Shown: piece by piece, positions 24,037 through 33,331 of the stretch
Layout: each line of letters opens with the position of its first letter
How positions within the stretch are numbered: position 1 is the first letter of the stretch
NCBI GenBank assembly: GCA_018242255.1
Contig: JAFECH010000347.1
Span: 45,066 to 109,065, forward strand
DNA: 64,000 nt
Direction: 5' to 3'
Source: Pseudomonadota bacterium
Lineage (GTDB): Bacteria > Pseudomonadota > Alphaproteobacteria > Rhizobiales > Hyphomicrobiaceae
Translations under genes and position numbers: made by a program
The notes under the pieces: generated by a model
Database searches by the model: none
What the model was told of the DNA's origin: nothing
Seen by the model: the letters and a program-made list of their open reading frames with translations, nothing else

Positions 24037-26367
24037 TCATCGAGAGAGAGACTTAAGCAGCTGTACGATGTCGGTTCGCCGCGGTTCAAGCTGACTCAGA
24101 AGCGTCAGATATTTCACTGCGTCTTCGCGGTTGCCGCTCTCATAGTCATAGGCTGCCAAAGTCCAGAGCACATTGCGATCGTAGGGATGCCGCGATAGCG
24201 CGGCTTTTAGCGTTTCCATCGCACTGTCGGATTTTCCGGCATCGTGAAGCGCTACCGCCAGCACATAGCTGAACTGAGGATCCTCCGGAGCATCGACAGC
24301 CGCTTTGGACAGATAGGTGATAGCTTCATCCATGCGCCGTTGGCGGACGAGACTGAGGCCAAGCGCGTGCTCGACTTGTCCCGAATTCGGGTTTGTTTCC
24401 AATGTCCGTCGCAACAGTGCTTCCGCGCCGCTTTCGTCTCCGGAGCTTCGGATGACGTCTGAAAGAGAGATCGCTGCGGCGACGAAAGTCGGATCGATAG
24501 CTATGGCCTGCTCATAGGCTTTGCGGGCTCCGGCGATATCGCCTTCCGTTTGGTAAAGATTGCCAAGGTTTGTCAGCGCTTCGGGACGTTCGGCGTTGAA
24601 CAACTGAGCATCGATATATTCCTGACGCGCCGTCTCGAAGGCCTTGCGATTGGCGGCGTCCAACGTTGCAGCTGGCGCGCCAGCTAAGGCTCTAGCGGCA
24701 TCGATGCGAACCATACGCGTCGGATCGCTCAACAACGGTGTCAGAAGAGCAATCTTCGTCGGATTATTCGAAGCCGCGACAATCGGAATGGCGGCAGAAC
24801 GCACCATCGGGTTGTCGCTCTTCAATGAGCGTTCCGCGATGGCAACCGCCGCCGAGGACGGAAAGCGCGACAGCCGGGTAAGAGCGCTGGCTTTGGCAAT
24901 AGCTGAGACGCTTTCCGACGCTGCAACGTCTTGCAGCGCAATTTGCGCACCAGGAGCCGCTTGATCGCCAAGCTCGAATGCTTCCGCAAAACTTTGCACA
25001 CCACCTTTAGGCGATGGATACCACGACTTGACCGCGTCACGCGCCCAGGCCGCCGTTTTATCGGCATGGCATTGGTTGCACGCGTTCGGCGTTCCGAGGC
25101 TGATCGTCCGGTCCGGCCGCGGAATGCGCATCGAGTGATCGTGGCGCGCATCAACACCCATGTATGTGGTCATGGGCATATGACATGAGGTACACTTGGC
25201 ACCTTCGGAATTGGCAGGGTGATGATGATGCGCCGGAACATCAAAACGCGCGGGCGCGTGGCACTGCCCGCATAAAGCATTTCCAGTCAGTTTAATTTTT
25301 CCGGAGTGAGGATTGTGGCAGTCGGAGCATGTCACACCGGCTGCATACATCTTGCTCTGCAGGAAAGAGCCATAGGTGTAAACCTCGTCCCGCTGTTGGC
25401 CATCCGAATAATAAAGACCCGCGTCGAGCGTGCTCGGGCGGAAGGCATCGAAAAGCTGTCCGATGTCCTGAGGCACAGAGGAAAACTGTTCGCGGCGGGA
25501 ATGACAGGCGGCACAGACGCCGATCTCTTTATGTGTCTTCAACGCAGTTGAGCGATACGCCTGCCCCGATGAAGTCATAGGCCAGGCCGCCTCTTTGCGT
25601 TCATCGAGGCTGAAAGCGAACCCCGCGTGCTTATATGATTTTGAGCCTCCCGCTTTTGCCCATTGGAGATGTTTCGATGCTGGCCCGTGACAAGCTTCGC
25701 AACCAACGTTGATCTCGGACCAAGTCGTCTTGAATGCACCAGAAGCACGATCGTAATTCTTTTGAAGATTCGTCGAGTGACACCAGGCGCACTGATAGTT
25801 CCAATTTTGATCGATACCTGTCCAATGCAGGGGTGAACCCGGTTTCAATTTGCGATCGGGGTAGAGATCGTACCACCGCTGACCACCTGCCTCCCTCGGT
25901 CTCGTGTCCCATGCGATACCTAACGCCTGCAAGCGCCCCTTCGGCAGCGCGATTAGATACTGCTGCAACGGATAGACGCCGAACGTGTAGCGAATCTCAA
26001 AGGTGCCCACTGAGCCGTCCGGGCCTTGGGTCCGCACCCAATACTTGTCGTCCTTTTTGAAGAAGGTTGTTTCGTCGCCGTCTTTGACGAATTTCGCGTT
26101 ATCGAAGTTACCGAGAACGGTCGCGGCATTCGCCTCCTGCATCGCCGCGTGGTGTTGCGACAACATCCAGTCGGCATGCTCCGCCTTGTGACAGTCAGCG
26201 CACTGTTGCGACCCGACAAAGCCACTCGATACCCCCGTCACCGATGGGTTCGGCAGATCCTCGGCACGAGCGCCCTCATCTGCGAGGACGGCGCCGGCTG
26301 CAAAAAATGCAAGTATCGAACCGGCCGCGATACGAATGAATTTGCGCATGGGTATGTGCAGAGCCAT
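24037..26367 (-). CDS. periplasmic octaheme c-type cytochrome with HEAT- and TPR-like repeats
   Basis: 776 residues (770 if the Met of MRKFIRIAAG at 26349 is used). A Sec signal peptide is followed by eight CxxCH heme sites: CADCH (about 56-60), CAWCH, CEACH, CAACH, CSDCH, CGQCH, CTSCH and CNQCH, within about the first 450 residues. A HEAT-like segment follows (SDNPMVRSAAIPIVAASNNP, DPTRMVRIDAARALAGAP), then TPR-like helices (RPEALTNLGNLYQTEGDIAGARKAYEQAI and onward) to the end. The heme part resembles the cytochrome c554 / multiheme c-prime fold (PF13435-like). Such proteins carry electrons or reduce N or S oxyanions; the substrate is unknown. A CxxCH-free half of repeats suggests docking to a partner. 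Confidence 0.9.
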   Translation of the reverse strand: MALHIPMRKFIRIAAGSILAFFAAGAVLADEGARAEDLPNPSVTGVSSGFVGSQQCADCHKAEHADWMLSQHHAAMQEANAATVLGNFDNAKFVKDGDETTFFKKDDKYWVRTQGPDGSVGTFEIRYTFGVYPLQQYLIALPKGRLQALGIAWDTRPREAGGQRWYDLYPDRKLKPGSPLHWTGIDQNWNYQCAWCHSTNLQKNYDRASGAFKTTWSEINVGCEACHGPASKHLQWAKAGGSKSYKHAGFAFSLDERKEAAWPMTSSGQAYRSTALKTHKEIGVCAACHSRREQFSSVPQDIGQLFDAFRPSTLDAGLYYSDGQQRDEVYTYGSFLQSKMYAAGVTCSDCHNPHSGKIKLTGNALCGQCHAPARFDVPAHHHHPANSEGAKCTSCHMPMTTYMGVDARHDHSMRIPRPDRTISLGTPNACNQCHADKTAAWARDAVKSWYPSPKGGVQSFAEAFELGDQAAPGAQIALQDVAASESVSAIAKASALTRLSRFPSSAAVAIAERSLKSDNPMVRSAAIPIVAASNNPTKIALLTPLLSDPTRMVRIDAARALAGAPAATLDAANRKAFETARQEYIDAQLFNAERPEALTNLGNLYQTEGDIAGARKAYEQAIAIDPTFVAAAISLSDVIRSSGDESGAEALLRRTLETNPNSGQVEHALGLSLVRQRRMDEAITYLSKAAVDAPEDPQFSYVLAVALHDAGKSDSAMETLKAALSRHPYDRNVLWTLAAYDYESGNREDAVKYLTLLSQLEPRRTDIVQLLKSLSR

Positions 26368-26412
26368 TACCTCGATTATGGGATTTTTCGGCGCGTCCAG
26401 TTTATCTGCACG

Positions 26413-27534
26413 CTATACCACGTAATTCATCCACGATTTCATGCGCAGGAGAATACGGCGCATGATAGCCAAACCGGCGAGGTGATCGCTATAGACGGCA
26501 ACCAGTGCACTGGAGCCGGCCGGGAGCTGGAAATCCGACAAATCATCCAACACTTCGAAGCGCACGACGGCACGTCCTCGTTGGCTACTACGATCTTGAG
26601 GATTGAAGAGTGTGCCTGTCGGCTCAAGCTGGCCTTGCGAAATGGCATCGATAACCACCTGAACCTTGCCGCGAAATACGCGACCCGGAATGGCATCAAA
26701 TGCGATTTCGGCTTCATCATTCGCACGGACGCGCTGCAGCGCATTCTGCGAAAATGACGCCGTCAATGTGTTCTCATCCGAATGGATGAACACCATAGTC
26801 GGCGTCAATGGACTTGCCGTCATGCCGGGTTTCAGCGTGAGCTGCGTAACGTAACCGTCGGTCGGCGCGACGACGTTGGTCTCCGACAGATTGAACTCGG
26901 CGTTGGCTAAATCGGCTTGCAAGCTCGCGACGGTCGTGTTGACGCCGCCGATTTCAGAACTGAATGCAAGGCGCGCTCGCTCTGCAGCGGCCTGGCTCTC
27001 TACGACCGTCTGACGAGCCGCCTCGAGGTTGCGCGTTGCCTTGTCCACTGCGGCTTGCGACACCACCTGCTTCTCGAGAAGATCAGCCTGCCGGTCGTAC
27101 GTTTCCTGCGACAGCGCGAGTTGAGCTTGCGCTTTTTCGACGCCTGCACTTGCTTGATCTAACGACGCTTTGAGTTGCCTTACGTTCTGTTCGGCCTCAG
27201 CGAGAAGAGCCTTCTTTTGATCCACCGCATATTGATAGGGACGCGGATCGATGCGGAACAAGAGATCGCCTTGCTTCAGCGGAACGTTTGGTTGCACGGC
27301 GACCGAAATAACGTGCCCCCGCACGGTCGGAACGATTGGCGTGGTATAGAAAAACAACCGTCCATCGTTCGTGAACGGATGATTGTAATTCATTCCGAGC
27401 AAGAGACCGCCGACGACGACCAACCCGCCGATGCTCGCCGTCGTTACCGTCCACTGATTGACCGGAAAGCGCAGCAACTTGAAGGCGACGACGCAGATGG
27501 CTGCATATGTGAGAAGCAGCAGGACAGCCATCAC
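26413..27534 (-). CDS. HlyD-family secretion/membrane-fusion protein (YiaV-like)
   Basis: 373 residues. Two N-terminal spans (LLLLTYAAICVVAFKLL, TASIGGLVVVGGLLLGM) are followed by the lipoyl half FFYTTPIVPTVRGHVISVAVQPNVPLKQGDLLFRIDPRPYQ, a coiled coil and NLSETNVVAPTDGYVTQLTLKPGM. The two-span start and the 4-base overlap with an upstream DUF3302 gene match the E. coli yiaWV arrangement. Its exporter partner is not evident here. Confidence 0.85.
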   Translation of the reverse strand: MMAVLLLLTYAAICVVAFKLLRFPVNQWTVTTASIGGLVVVGGLLLGMNYNHPFTNDGRLFFYTTPIVPTVRGHVISVAVQPNVPLKQGDLLFRIDPRPYQYAVDQKKALLAEAEQNVRQLKASLDQASAGVEKAQAQLALSQETYDRQADLLEKQVVSQAAVDKATRNLEAARQTVVESQAAAERARLAFSSEIGGVNTTVASLQADLANAEFNLSETNVVAPTDGYVTQLTLKPGMTASPLTPTMVFIHSDENTLTASFSQNALQRVRANDEAEIAFDAIPGRVFRGKVQVVIDAISQGQLEPTGTLFNPQDRSSQRGRAVVRFEVLDDLSDFQLPAGSSALVAVYSDHLAGLAIMRRILLRMKSWMNYVV

Positions 27535-27854
27535 CGCACCTGCCGCGAATTTTCGAGCACGGCTAGGCGCGCGTCGAGGTCTGAGATGGCTTTGGCCGTC
27601 TCATCTGACGATCGATTGTTCGGCGTTTTCCACCCGTGTTTGGGATCATACATGAGTGCCCAAATCCAGAGAAACGGCCACAGTGCGCCGAGCGTGAAAA
27701 GGCTGACCCAGGTCGCGGCGAGAATGGCCTCTTGATGCGGGTGGTTGCGCGCCTTGGCGATTTCATAAGGAATGCCATAGACCGCAACCACGCCGTAAAC
27801 GACGAGGCCGAAGATAACAATCAGCATAACCAATGCGAAATAATCGAGGACCAT
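27531..27854 (-). CDS. DUF3302 inner-membrane protein (YiaW-like)
   Basis: 107 residues with two spans (YFALVMLIVIFGLVVYGVVAVYGIPYEIAKARNHPHQEAI, then WVSLFTLGALWPFLWIWALMYDP). The GIPYEIAKARNHPHQEAI and LWPFLWIWA strings are typical of DUF3302. It overlaps the downstream HlyD gene by 4 bases and probably forms a complex with it. Function of the family is unknown. Confidence 0.87.
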   Translation of the reverse strand: MVLDYFALVMLIVIFGLVVYGVVAVYGIPYEIAKARNHPHQEAILAATWVSLFTLGALWPFLWIWALMYDPKHGWKTPNNRSSDETAKAISDLDARLAVLENSRQVR

Positions 27855-27911
27855 CGGAAGCCTCGGATCATTTTCTCAATGCACGCTCACACAGGCATTA
27901 CTGTCGGCGCA

Positions 27912-29006
27912 TCACCGCCGACGCCGTCCGCCGTGTGCTCGCCTTCCACCACCACGATGTGCGCGAGCAGCCGGCTTGTTGACATGAGGCCGGGCTCGGA
28001 CATTGCGCGGACGATTTGGCTTCGTGAACTTCTTGGCGCCGGGTCCCCGGTTGGCGTGGGCCGCTCTAGGCTTTCCGCCTTTCGCCTTGTTGAAGTTACG
28101 CTGGTTATGACGCAATTGGGCGCCGTGATTGACTTTGTTGTCAAGCGCTTTGTGATCGGTATTTTGCAAACGACGTTCGATATTTGCGCGATTGAAATTC
28201 TTGTCGCCGCGCGGCACGTGACCACGATGTTGCGCATCGTGTTTCCAGACGTTGTTTTTTAACCGGCGGCGGTTGTCGTCGATGCGGTTCCAGCGATTGA
28301 CGTTAATGTCGATACGGCGATGATTCCAGTCCCAATGGTTCCACCCCCAGATGCCGCCCGCGATGGCTATGCCGGCCGCACCCCAGAAATAGCCGTCGGT
28401 GAAAACAGCACCCGGGTATCCCCAATAATACGGCGGGTAGTCCGGATACCACCACGGACCGTACACCACCGCTGGTTCATAAACCGGCACGTAAACCGTA
28501 TCCGGATCGGCAGGCCGAATGATGTATGCGCCATCGTCTTGCGTGACGGTCTGTTGAGAATTGGTTCGGAGATGGCCGCTCGAATCGGCTTTCTGACGTA
28601 GGAACTGCACCTCATTCATGACGTCGTCTTGCTGCGCGAGAAATGCGTCGCCCAGATTCTGCGTCCAATCGAGCTGCTCGCTCATCATCTTCAAGACATC
28701 AGGAAACTGCACGAGCGCCTTGATGCTCGGATCCCAGCTTTTGCTTTTAAGCGCATCGACGAGCGCGTCGCCTTGAAGTTTCGCGTTCGCAGGATCGCTG
28801 CGCCAGCGCTCCGCTTCCACGATATCCAGCGGATAGGTCGCCGCCATCAGGACGTTAGACAGCAGATCATCCGGATAGAGCGCGATCGGCGCCAGCATCT
28901 GGTCGAGTTGTTGTTTCGAAAATTTTTGCTCGTCCGCCTTCGGCGCCTGGACAGGCAGCGCAATTGCGAGGACGAGCAGACAAAACCAATAAGCAATTCT
29001 CATCAT
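27912..29006 (-). CDS. DUF3300 exported protein with basic Asn/Arg/His-rich tail
   Basis: About 364 residues; MMRIAYWF begins a signal peptide. Residues about 25-200 are the DUF3300 domain (LDQMLAPIALYPDDLLSNVLMAATYPLDIVEAERW, WDPSIKALVQFPDVLKMMSEQLDWTQNLGDAFLAQQDDVM). A Trp/Tyr/Pro-rich hydrophobic bridge (YGPWWYPDYPPYYWGYPG) follows, then a strongly basic, low-complexity tail (WNRIDDNRRRLKNNVWKHD to GGGRRAHGGRRRR). The tail could bind nucleic acid or surface polyanions. It lies directly upstream of the YiaWV pair on the same strand. Confidence 0.85.
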   Translation of the reverse strand: MMRIAYWFCLLVLAIALPVQAPKADEQKFSKQQLDQMLAPIALYPDDLLSNVLMAATYPLDIVEAERWRSDPANAKLQGDALVDALKSKSWDPSIKALVQFPDVLKMMSEQLDWTQNLGDAFLAQQDDVMNEVQFLRQKADSSGHLRTNSQQTVTQDDGAYIIRPADPDTVYVPVYEPAVVYGPWWYPDYPPYYWGYPGAVFTDGYFWGAAGIAIAGGIWGWNHWDWNHRRIDINVNRWNRIDDNRRRLKNNVWKHDAQHRGHVPRGDKNFNRANIERRLQNTDHKALDNKVNHGAQLRHNQRNFNKAKGGKPRAAHANRGPGAKKFTKPNRPRNVRARPHVNKPAARAHRGGGRRAHGGRRRR

Positions 29007-29042
29007 TTCCTCATGATAAACGGACGACAAGCGAAGCGATTG

Positions 29043-30020
29043 CTATTCTGGCGGATAAATCGTTTTCCAATCGTGTTTCATATCTACGACAGTCCATCCC
29101 TGCGAGCTCGCCATATCCAGGGCCTTGTCGAGCTGGCCGACCGGTGAATGTCGATCATAGGCCCACTCGCGCTCTCCGTCAGTGTGATGAACGATTAAAC
29201 CAAAGCGGGCACCGTCCCCCCTCGTTGTCCATTGCAGCATTTGGAGGTCACCGTCCGAATTGCCGAAAGCCGCGATTGGGCGCCGACCTATATGCATTTG
29301 AATACCCACTGGCTTTCCAGCCTTGTCGTCAATGAAATCGATGTCCGCCAAGCGAACCAAGACCGGCTTGCCATCGCGCATCTCAAATTTCAATTTTATG
29401 CTCGATCCAACAACCTGTTCGGGCGGGATGCCATAAACCTTTTCCGTCCACGGGCGCATGAACTCGATGCCGCCTCCAGAAACGATAAATGTCTTGAAGT
29501 CATTGGCGCGCAGATATTTCAAAAGTTCCAGCATGGGTTGGTAAACCATGTCTATATAGCGACGTCCGGTTTTTGGATGTCTTGCTGTGTCAATCCACTC
29601 AAGGACGATATTCTCGAATTCCCCCGTCGTCATGCCGGCGTGCGTCGCCATCACGATCTCGGCAATGGCATGTTCGCCGCCCGCGAGTGCGGTCTTCAAA
29701 TCCCCTTTGAGCAGAGACGCAAACGGCTCCTTATCCTTCCACTCCGGATGCTGAGGCGCCAGTGCTTTCACCCTGTCCAGAGCGAAGGCAAGTTGAACGT
29801 ACATCGGCTGTTCAGCCCACAGCGTACCGTCGTTGTCGAAGGTGGCAATCCGATCTGCCGGTTCCACGTAGTCGGCAGAACCCTTCGAGGTTATGCGTTC
29901 GACAAACTGGACGATCGCCTGCTTGGTTGCGCCATCATTCCACGACGGCAGCGCGTCGTCCGCGCGACTTGGCTGGATCAAGAGAAACGCACTGAGCAAT
30001 GCATAGAGCGCGAGACGCAT
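29043..30020 (-). CDS. periplasmic HAD-superfamily phosphatase
   Basis: About 325 residues; MRLALYALLSAFLLIQPSRA is a signal peptide with GGGAGA upstream, so a longer start at 30104 is rejected. HAD motif I is TFDNDGTLW (two Asp), motif II VSGGG, and motif IV FGNSDGDLQML. It is a secreted phosphohydrolase-like protein. The substrate is unknown. It lies 36 bases upstream of the DUF3300 gene on the same strand. Confidence 0.86.
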   Translation of the reverse strand: MRLALYALLSAFLLIQPSRADDALPSWNDGATKQAIVQFVERITSKGSADYVEPADRIATFDNDGTLWAEQPMYVQLAFALDRVKALAPQHPEWKDKEPFASLLKGDLKTALAGGEHAIAEIVMATHAGMTTGEFENIVLEWIDTARHPKTGRRYIDMVYQPMLELLKYLRANDFKTFIVSGGGIEFMRPWTEKVYGIPPEQVVGSSIKLKFEMRDGKPVLVRLADIDFIDDKAGKPVGIQMHIGRRPIAAFGNSDGDLQMLQWTTRGDGARFGLIVHHTDGEREWAYDRHSPVGQLDKALDMASSQGWTVVDMKHDWKTIYPPE

Positions 30021-30193
30021 CGCGTATCTCCCTAATCTTGTTTTTAAACTAGGATGGGCCGGAGAGCACGAGGTTGCACGGGGGTGCACAGAAGCGGACT
30101 GCAAAACGCTACTCGCTTCTCTTCGATACGCTCCGACCCAATCTCAAGGTCGAACTGAATTAAATCTTCAGCCCGGCCGAGAAGCTTCTAGCG

Positions 30194-31912
30194 TCAGTTG
30201 CCAGTGGGCAGCCCGATGCTTACACCCTGCTTTTCGAGCTCATCTCTGATGAACTTGAAGCGCTGGTACTTCGAGATTGTGATTGGTCCGGTATAGGTTT
30301 CGCTCTGCAGTTTGCGCGGCGGGTACTGAACGTAGGTCTTCATCTTTTCCGTGATCGCCTGGTTAAACGTGACCATCGTCCAGGTTCGCTCCGTGAAGTT
30401 GTTCATAAAGACATCGTAGCGCTCCTGTGGGTCGGCCCAGAGGTCAAAAATCTGGGGAGCGGTCGCCACATAGGACGCCGGACCTTTCCAGCCCAGGTTA
30501 GAGTCGACGGCGAGACCGCCGGTCTTGGCGCCGTCGTCACCGCGCAGATTGAATACGGCCTTGTAGTTGCCACAGCGGACGGCGCCGGGCGTCAACTCAT
30601 CCTCAGTGAAGTAGTACCAGCATTTGCGTTCCGACTTGCCGGTGCCGAACAGGACCGGCGACATGTCGTAGCTGTCGAAGATAATCGGCTGGCCATCGCG
30701 ATCTTTGTCGGGAAGTTTCGCGATGCCGGCGAGATGGGCGAACGTTGCCATGTAATCCAAACCGCCGACGATGTCGGAGTTCTTTGAACCGGCCTTGATG
30801 CCCGGCCCCCAGGCAATCGCAGGGACGCGATTGCCGCCTTCGCGGACAGTGCCCTTGGTGCCGCGGAATGGTGTGTATCCCGCGTCCGGATAGACGTCCT
30901 GCCAGGCGCCGTTGTCGGTGGTCCAGAAAACGTAGGTATTCTTGTCGATTCCGAGCGATCGGATCTTGTCCATGATACGACCGATCCGAGTGTCGTTTTC
31001 TACGACAGAGTCCGCGTATTTCGATTTCGATAGCGATTTATGCTCGAACTCGGGTGCCGGCATGTTCGGTTGATGCACCTTCATGAAATTAATGCTCATG
31101 AAGAACGGCTCTTTAGACTTGGCATTGCGGTCAAGGTAATCGAGCGAAGCCTTCTCGACGTATTCGTCGAAGAACGGAATGCCGACGACACCTTCCTTGC
31201 CATCGATGACCGGCGTATTGACGTATTCGCCGTTGATCTTGAAATCTTCCTTCGCTGGCTCTCCGGCATTGCCCGACAGCGCTCCTTTTGTCACGCGCTG
31301 GAACATCGCCCTCAGCTCAGGATCCATATCCGGAAACCAATTCGGGTCGCCGTAGGTGTAGGCATTGAGATGGTACAAGCCCGCGTACTTCATTTCGTCG
31401 TAGCCCTGGGCGTTGGGCAGCGCATAGTCAGCTTCGCCGAGGTGCCATTTACCGCTGAAGAAGGTATTGTAGCCGGCGGTTTTCAAAACCGATGCCAGGG
31501 TCCATTCGGCATGTGGAAGTCCGCCGCCTTGGCCCTGAAAGGCCACCGTGGTCATACCGCTGCGATTCGGGATACGGCCAGTCTGGACGGCGGCGCGGCC
31601 CGGCGTGCAACTCGGCTGCGCATAGAAAGACAGGAATGTCATACCTTCAGCCGCCATGCGATCGAGGCTCGGCGTTGCCATGCCGCGGTTCTCACCGCCT
31701 CCGTAGGCGCCCGCATCTCCGTAGCCGAAGTCATCGGAGAGGATGAGAACGATGTTCGGCTTGCTCGTTTGCGCAATCGCCGATGGCATGGAAGCCCCCG
31801 CTGCAAACCCGGCGGCCGCGGTCGCCATCGCGAGCGACGCCAAACGGGAGCACGATCGCGCACCAATCATGGGTCCCCAATTCCAAAACGTCTTAAATTT
31901 AGTGCTACGCAT
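30194..31912 (-). CDS. exported type I sulfatase (arylsulfatase family)
   Basis: 572 residues with an N-terminal export signal (LASLAMATAAAGFAAGASMPSAIA). The metal site is NIVLILSDDFGYGD, the formylglycine site SCTPGRAAVQTGR (CxPxR, about residue 100), then FFSGKWHLGE, YVFWTTDNGAWQ and FRGTKGTVREGGNRVP. It hydrolyses a sulfate ester in the periplasm to release sulfate. The Cys needs conversion by a formylglycine-generating enzyme that is not in this window. It is divergent from a Crp-type regulator across a 512-base gap. Confidence 0.93.
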   Translation of the reverse strand: MRSTKFKTFWNWGPMIGARSCSRLASLAMATAAAGFAAGASMPSAIAQTSKPNIVLILSDDFGYGDAGAYGGGENRGMATPSLDRMAAEGMTFLSFYAQPSCTPGRAAVQTGRIPNRSGMTTVAFQGQGGGLPHAEWTLASVLKTAGYNTFFSGKWHLGEADYALPNAQGYDEMKYAGLYHLNAYTYGDPNWFPDMDPELRAMFQRVTKGALSGNAGEPAKEDFKINGEYVNTPVIDGKEGVVGIPFFDEYVEKASLDYLDRNAKSKEPFFMSINFMKVHQPNMPAPEFEHKSLSKSKYADSVVENDTRIGRIMDKIRSLGIDKNTYVFWTTDNGAWQDVYPDAGYTPFRGTKGTVREGGNRVPAIAWGPGIKAGSKNSDIVGGLDYMATFAHLAGIAKLPDKDRDGQPIIFDSYDMSPVLFGTGKSERKCWYYFTEDELTPGAVRCGNYKAVFNLRGDDGAKTGGLAVDSNLGWKGPASYVATAPQIFDLWADPQERYDVFMNNFTERTWTMVTFNQAITEKMKTYVQYPPRKLQSETYTGPITISKYQRFKFIRDELEKQGVSIGLPTGN

Positions 31913-32424
31913 AATTTACCTCACATCTTCACAACATGATTTGACGGCGGTGCCGCTGACACCGTCGCCTGGCCGGCTCAAATTGTTCGCTGTATTTAGA
32001 ATTTCGCCGAAATGCCCTGCGGCTCTCGGGCTGCAAACCACGCGTTCTTCTGACCGCAGCTTCCAAATGACGGAGGCAGAGCCCTCGATCACGCGTCCGG
32101 TCGTCAGCCTATGCCTTGTCGGGAGACCGACGCCGACAAAGTACAAATGCAATTCCACCGGGCTCTCCAATACGAGCCCCCCTTTGTCGACGACCAGCCT
32201 GTATTCCGGTCGTCGGACCAACGGCCCAATCTAAACATGCTACACAAAGGAAAACTGGATAAAATGGATCAATTGGAACGAGAAATATCACGAGGGGACT
32301 TCTTTCTAGCATCGTGTGCGCTGCATCATGATGCCATGGCAAACCGGTCCAAATTGAACGGCAAAAAACTGACGTAGAGCAGGATTAGATCAGTGTTTTG
32401 TTAGTGCGCGGACATTAGCGAAAA
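31913..32424. promoter_or_regulatory. divergent intergenic region between sulfatase and Crp-type regulator
   Basis: About 510 bases, A+T-rich toward 32230-32460. It should hold promoters for both flanking genes. Short frames here (for example 46 codons from 32236) have no ribosome site. I could not point to a convincing Crp-type palindrome. Confidence 0.5.
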
Positions 32425-33153
32425 TTGAGACAAATCTTTTTTAGCATTTCATATTGCGGAGACAGGGCAATCACACACAATCAACTGCAGTCCAAATCAA
32501 AATTGGCTCCGCTAGATTCCGTCGGTTGGCTTGCCACTCAACCTAAGGCGTTTCGTGATTGGGTCGAACGCGCTGGACGATGGCGCACGTTTGAAACAGG
32601 GACGTTCATCTATCACGCGGGGGATCAATCAGACGGGCTCTACGGACTGGCGGAAGGCAGCGTACAGGTAACCTTTCCCCTCATTGCGAAAGAGGCCGTG
32701 ATCATTCACAGGGCAGAAGTTGGCTTCTGGATCGGTGACAACGCTGAATTCACCGGCCGCCCTCGTCTCATTTCCCTCGTCGCCGGCACGAAGAGCAAGC
32801 TCCTGCATTTACCGAGCAGCGCGATTGCTGCACATCTCATTGACGTGCCCGACCATTGGCGATGCTTTTATGCTCTCAGTGCAATGAACACCGCCACCGC
32901 CGTCATGCACTTGTCTGAAGCTCTGTCGCTGACCGTCAGGGCGCGCATGTGCCGGCGCCTACTGCGCCTTACCGCAATAACTCATGAAGTGGAGATCACG
33001 CAGGACGAGCTCGCGGAGTTGATCGGCGTCACGCGCGCCACATCCCGTCGGTGTCTCTCTGACTTGGCTGAGCAGGGCGCTATCGAACTCGGCTACCGAA
33101 AGCTGCGCGTTCTAAATGCCAACATCCTCAAGTCTTACGAGGACGAGCAATGA
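32425..33153 (+). CDS. Crp/Fnr-family transcriptional regulator
   Basis: Up to 242 residues; the frame opens with TTG at 32425 and the true start is uncertain, since no ATG fits before the domain. A cyclic-nucleotide-binding-like domain (FETGTFIYHAGDQSDGLYGLAEGSVQVTF, GFWIGDNAEFTGRPRLISLVAGTKSKLLHLP) is followed by a winged helix (ITQDELAELIGVTRATSRRCLSDLAEQGAIELGYRKLRVL). The effector is unknown. It precedes an outer-membrane channel gene on the same strand and is divergent from the sulfatase, so it may control either. Confidence 0.88.
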   Translation: MRQIFFSISYCGDRAITHNQLQSKSKLAPLDSVGWLATQPKAFRDWVERAGRWRTFETGTFIYHAGDQSDGLYGLAEGSVQVTFPLIAKEAVIIHRAEVGFWIGDNAEFTGRPRLISLVAGTKSKLLHLPSSAIAAHLIDVPDHWRCFYALSAMNTATAVMHLSEALSLTVRARMCRRLLRLTAITHEVEITQDELAELIGVTRATSRRCLSDLAEQGAIELGYRKLRVLNANILKSYEDEQ

Positions 33154-33331
33154 GTCAAATGTAGCAATTGCGCCCTTCAAACAAGGTTCACTTTTCACCT
33201 TTGAGGGACTGTGTAGCGCGCCGACCACCTTTTCCGCGCTCCGGTCCCATAACGTGAGATTCTATGCATTTTCGTTGATTGGCTTCGCTGCGTCGCGTTT
33301 TCCTCGATCATTTTTTAAAGTGGAAGATGTC

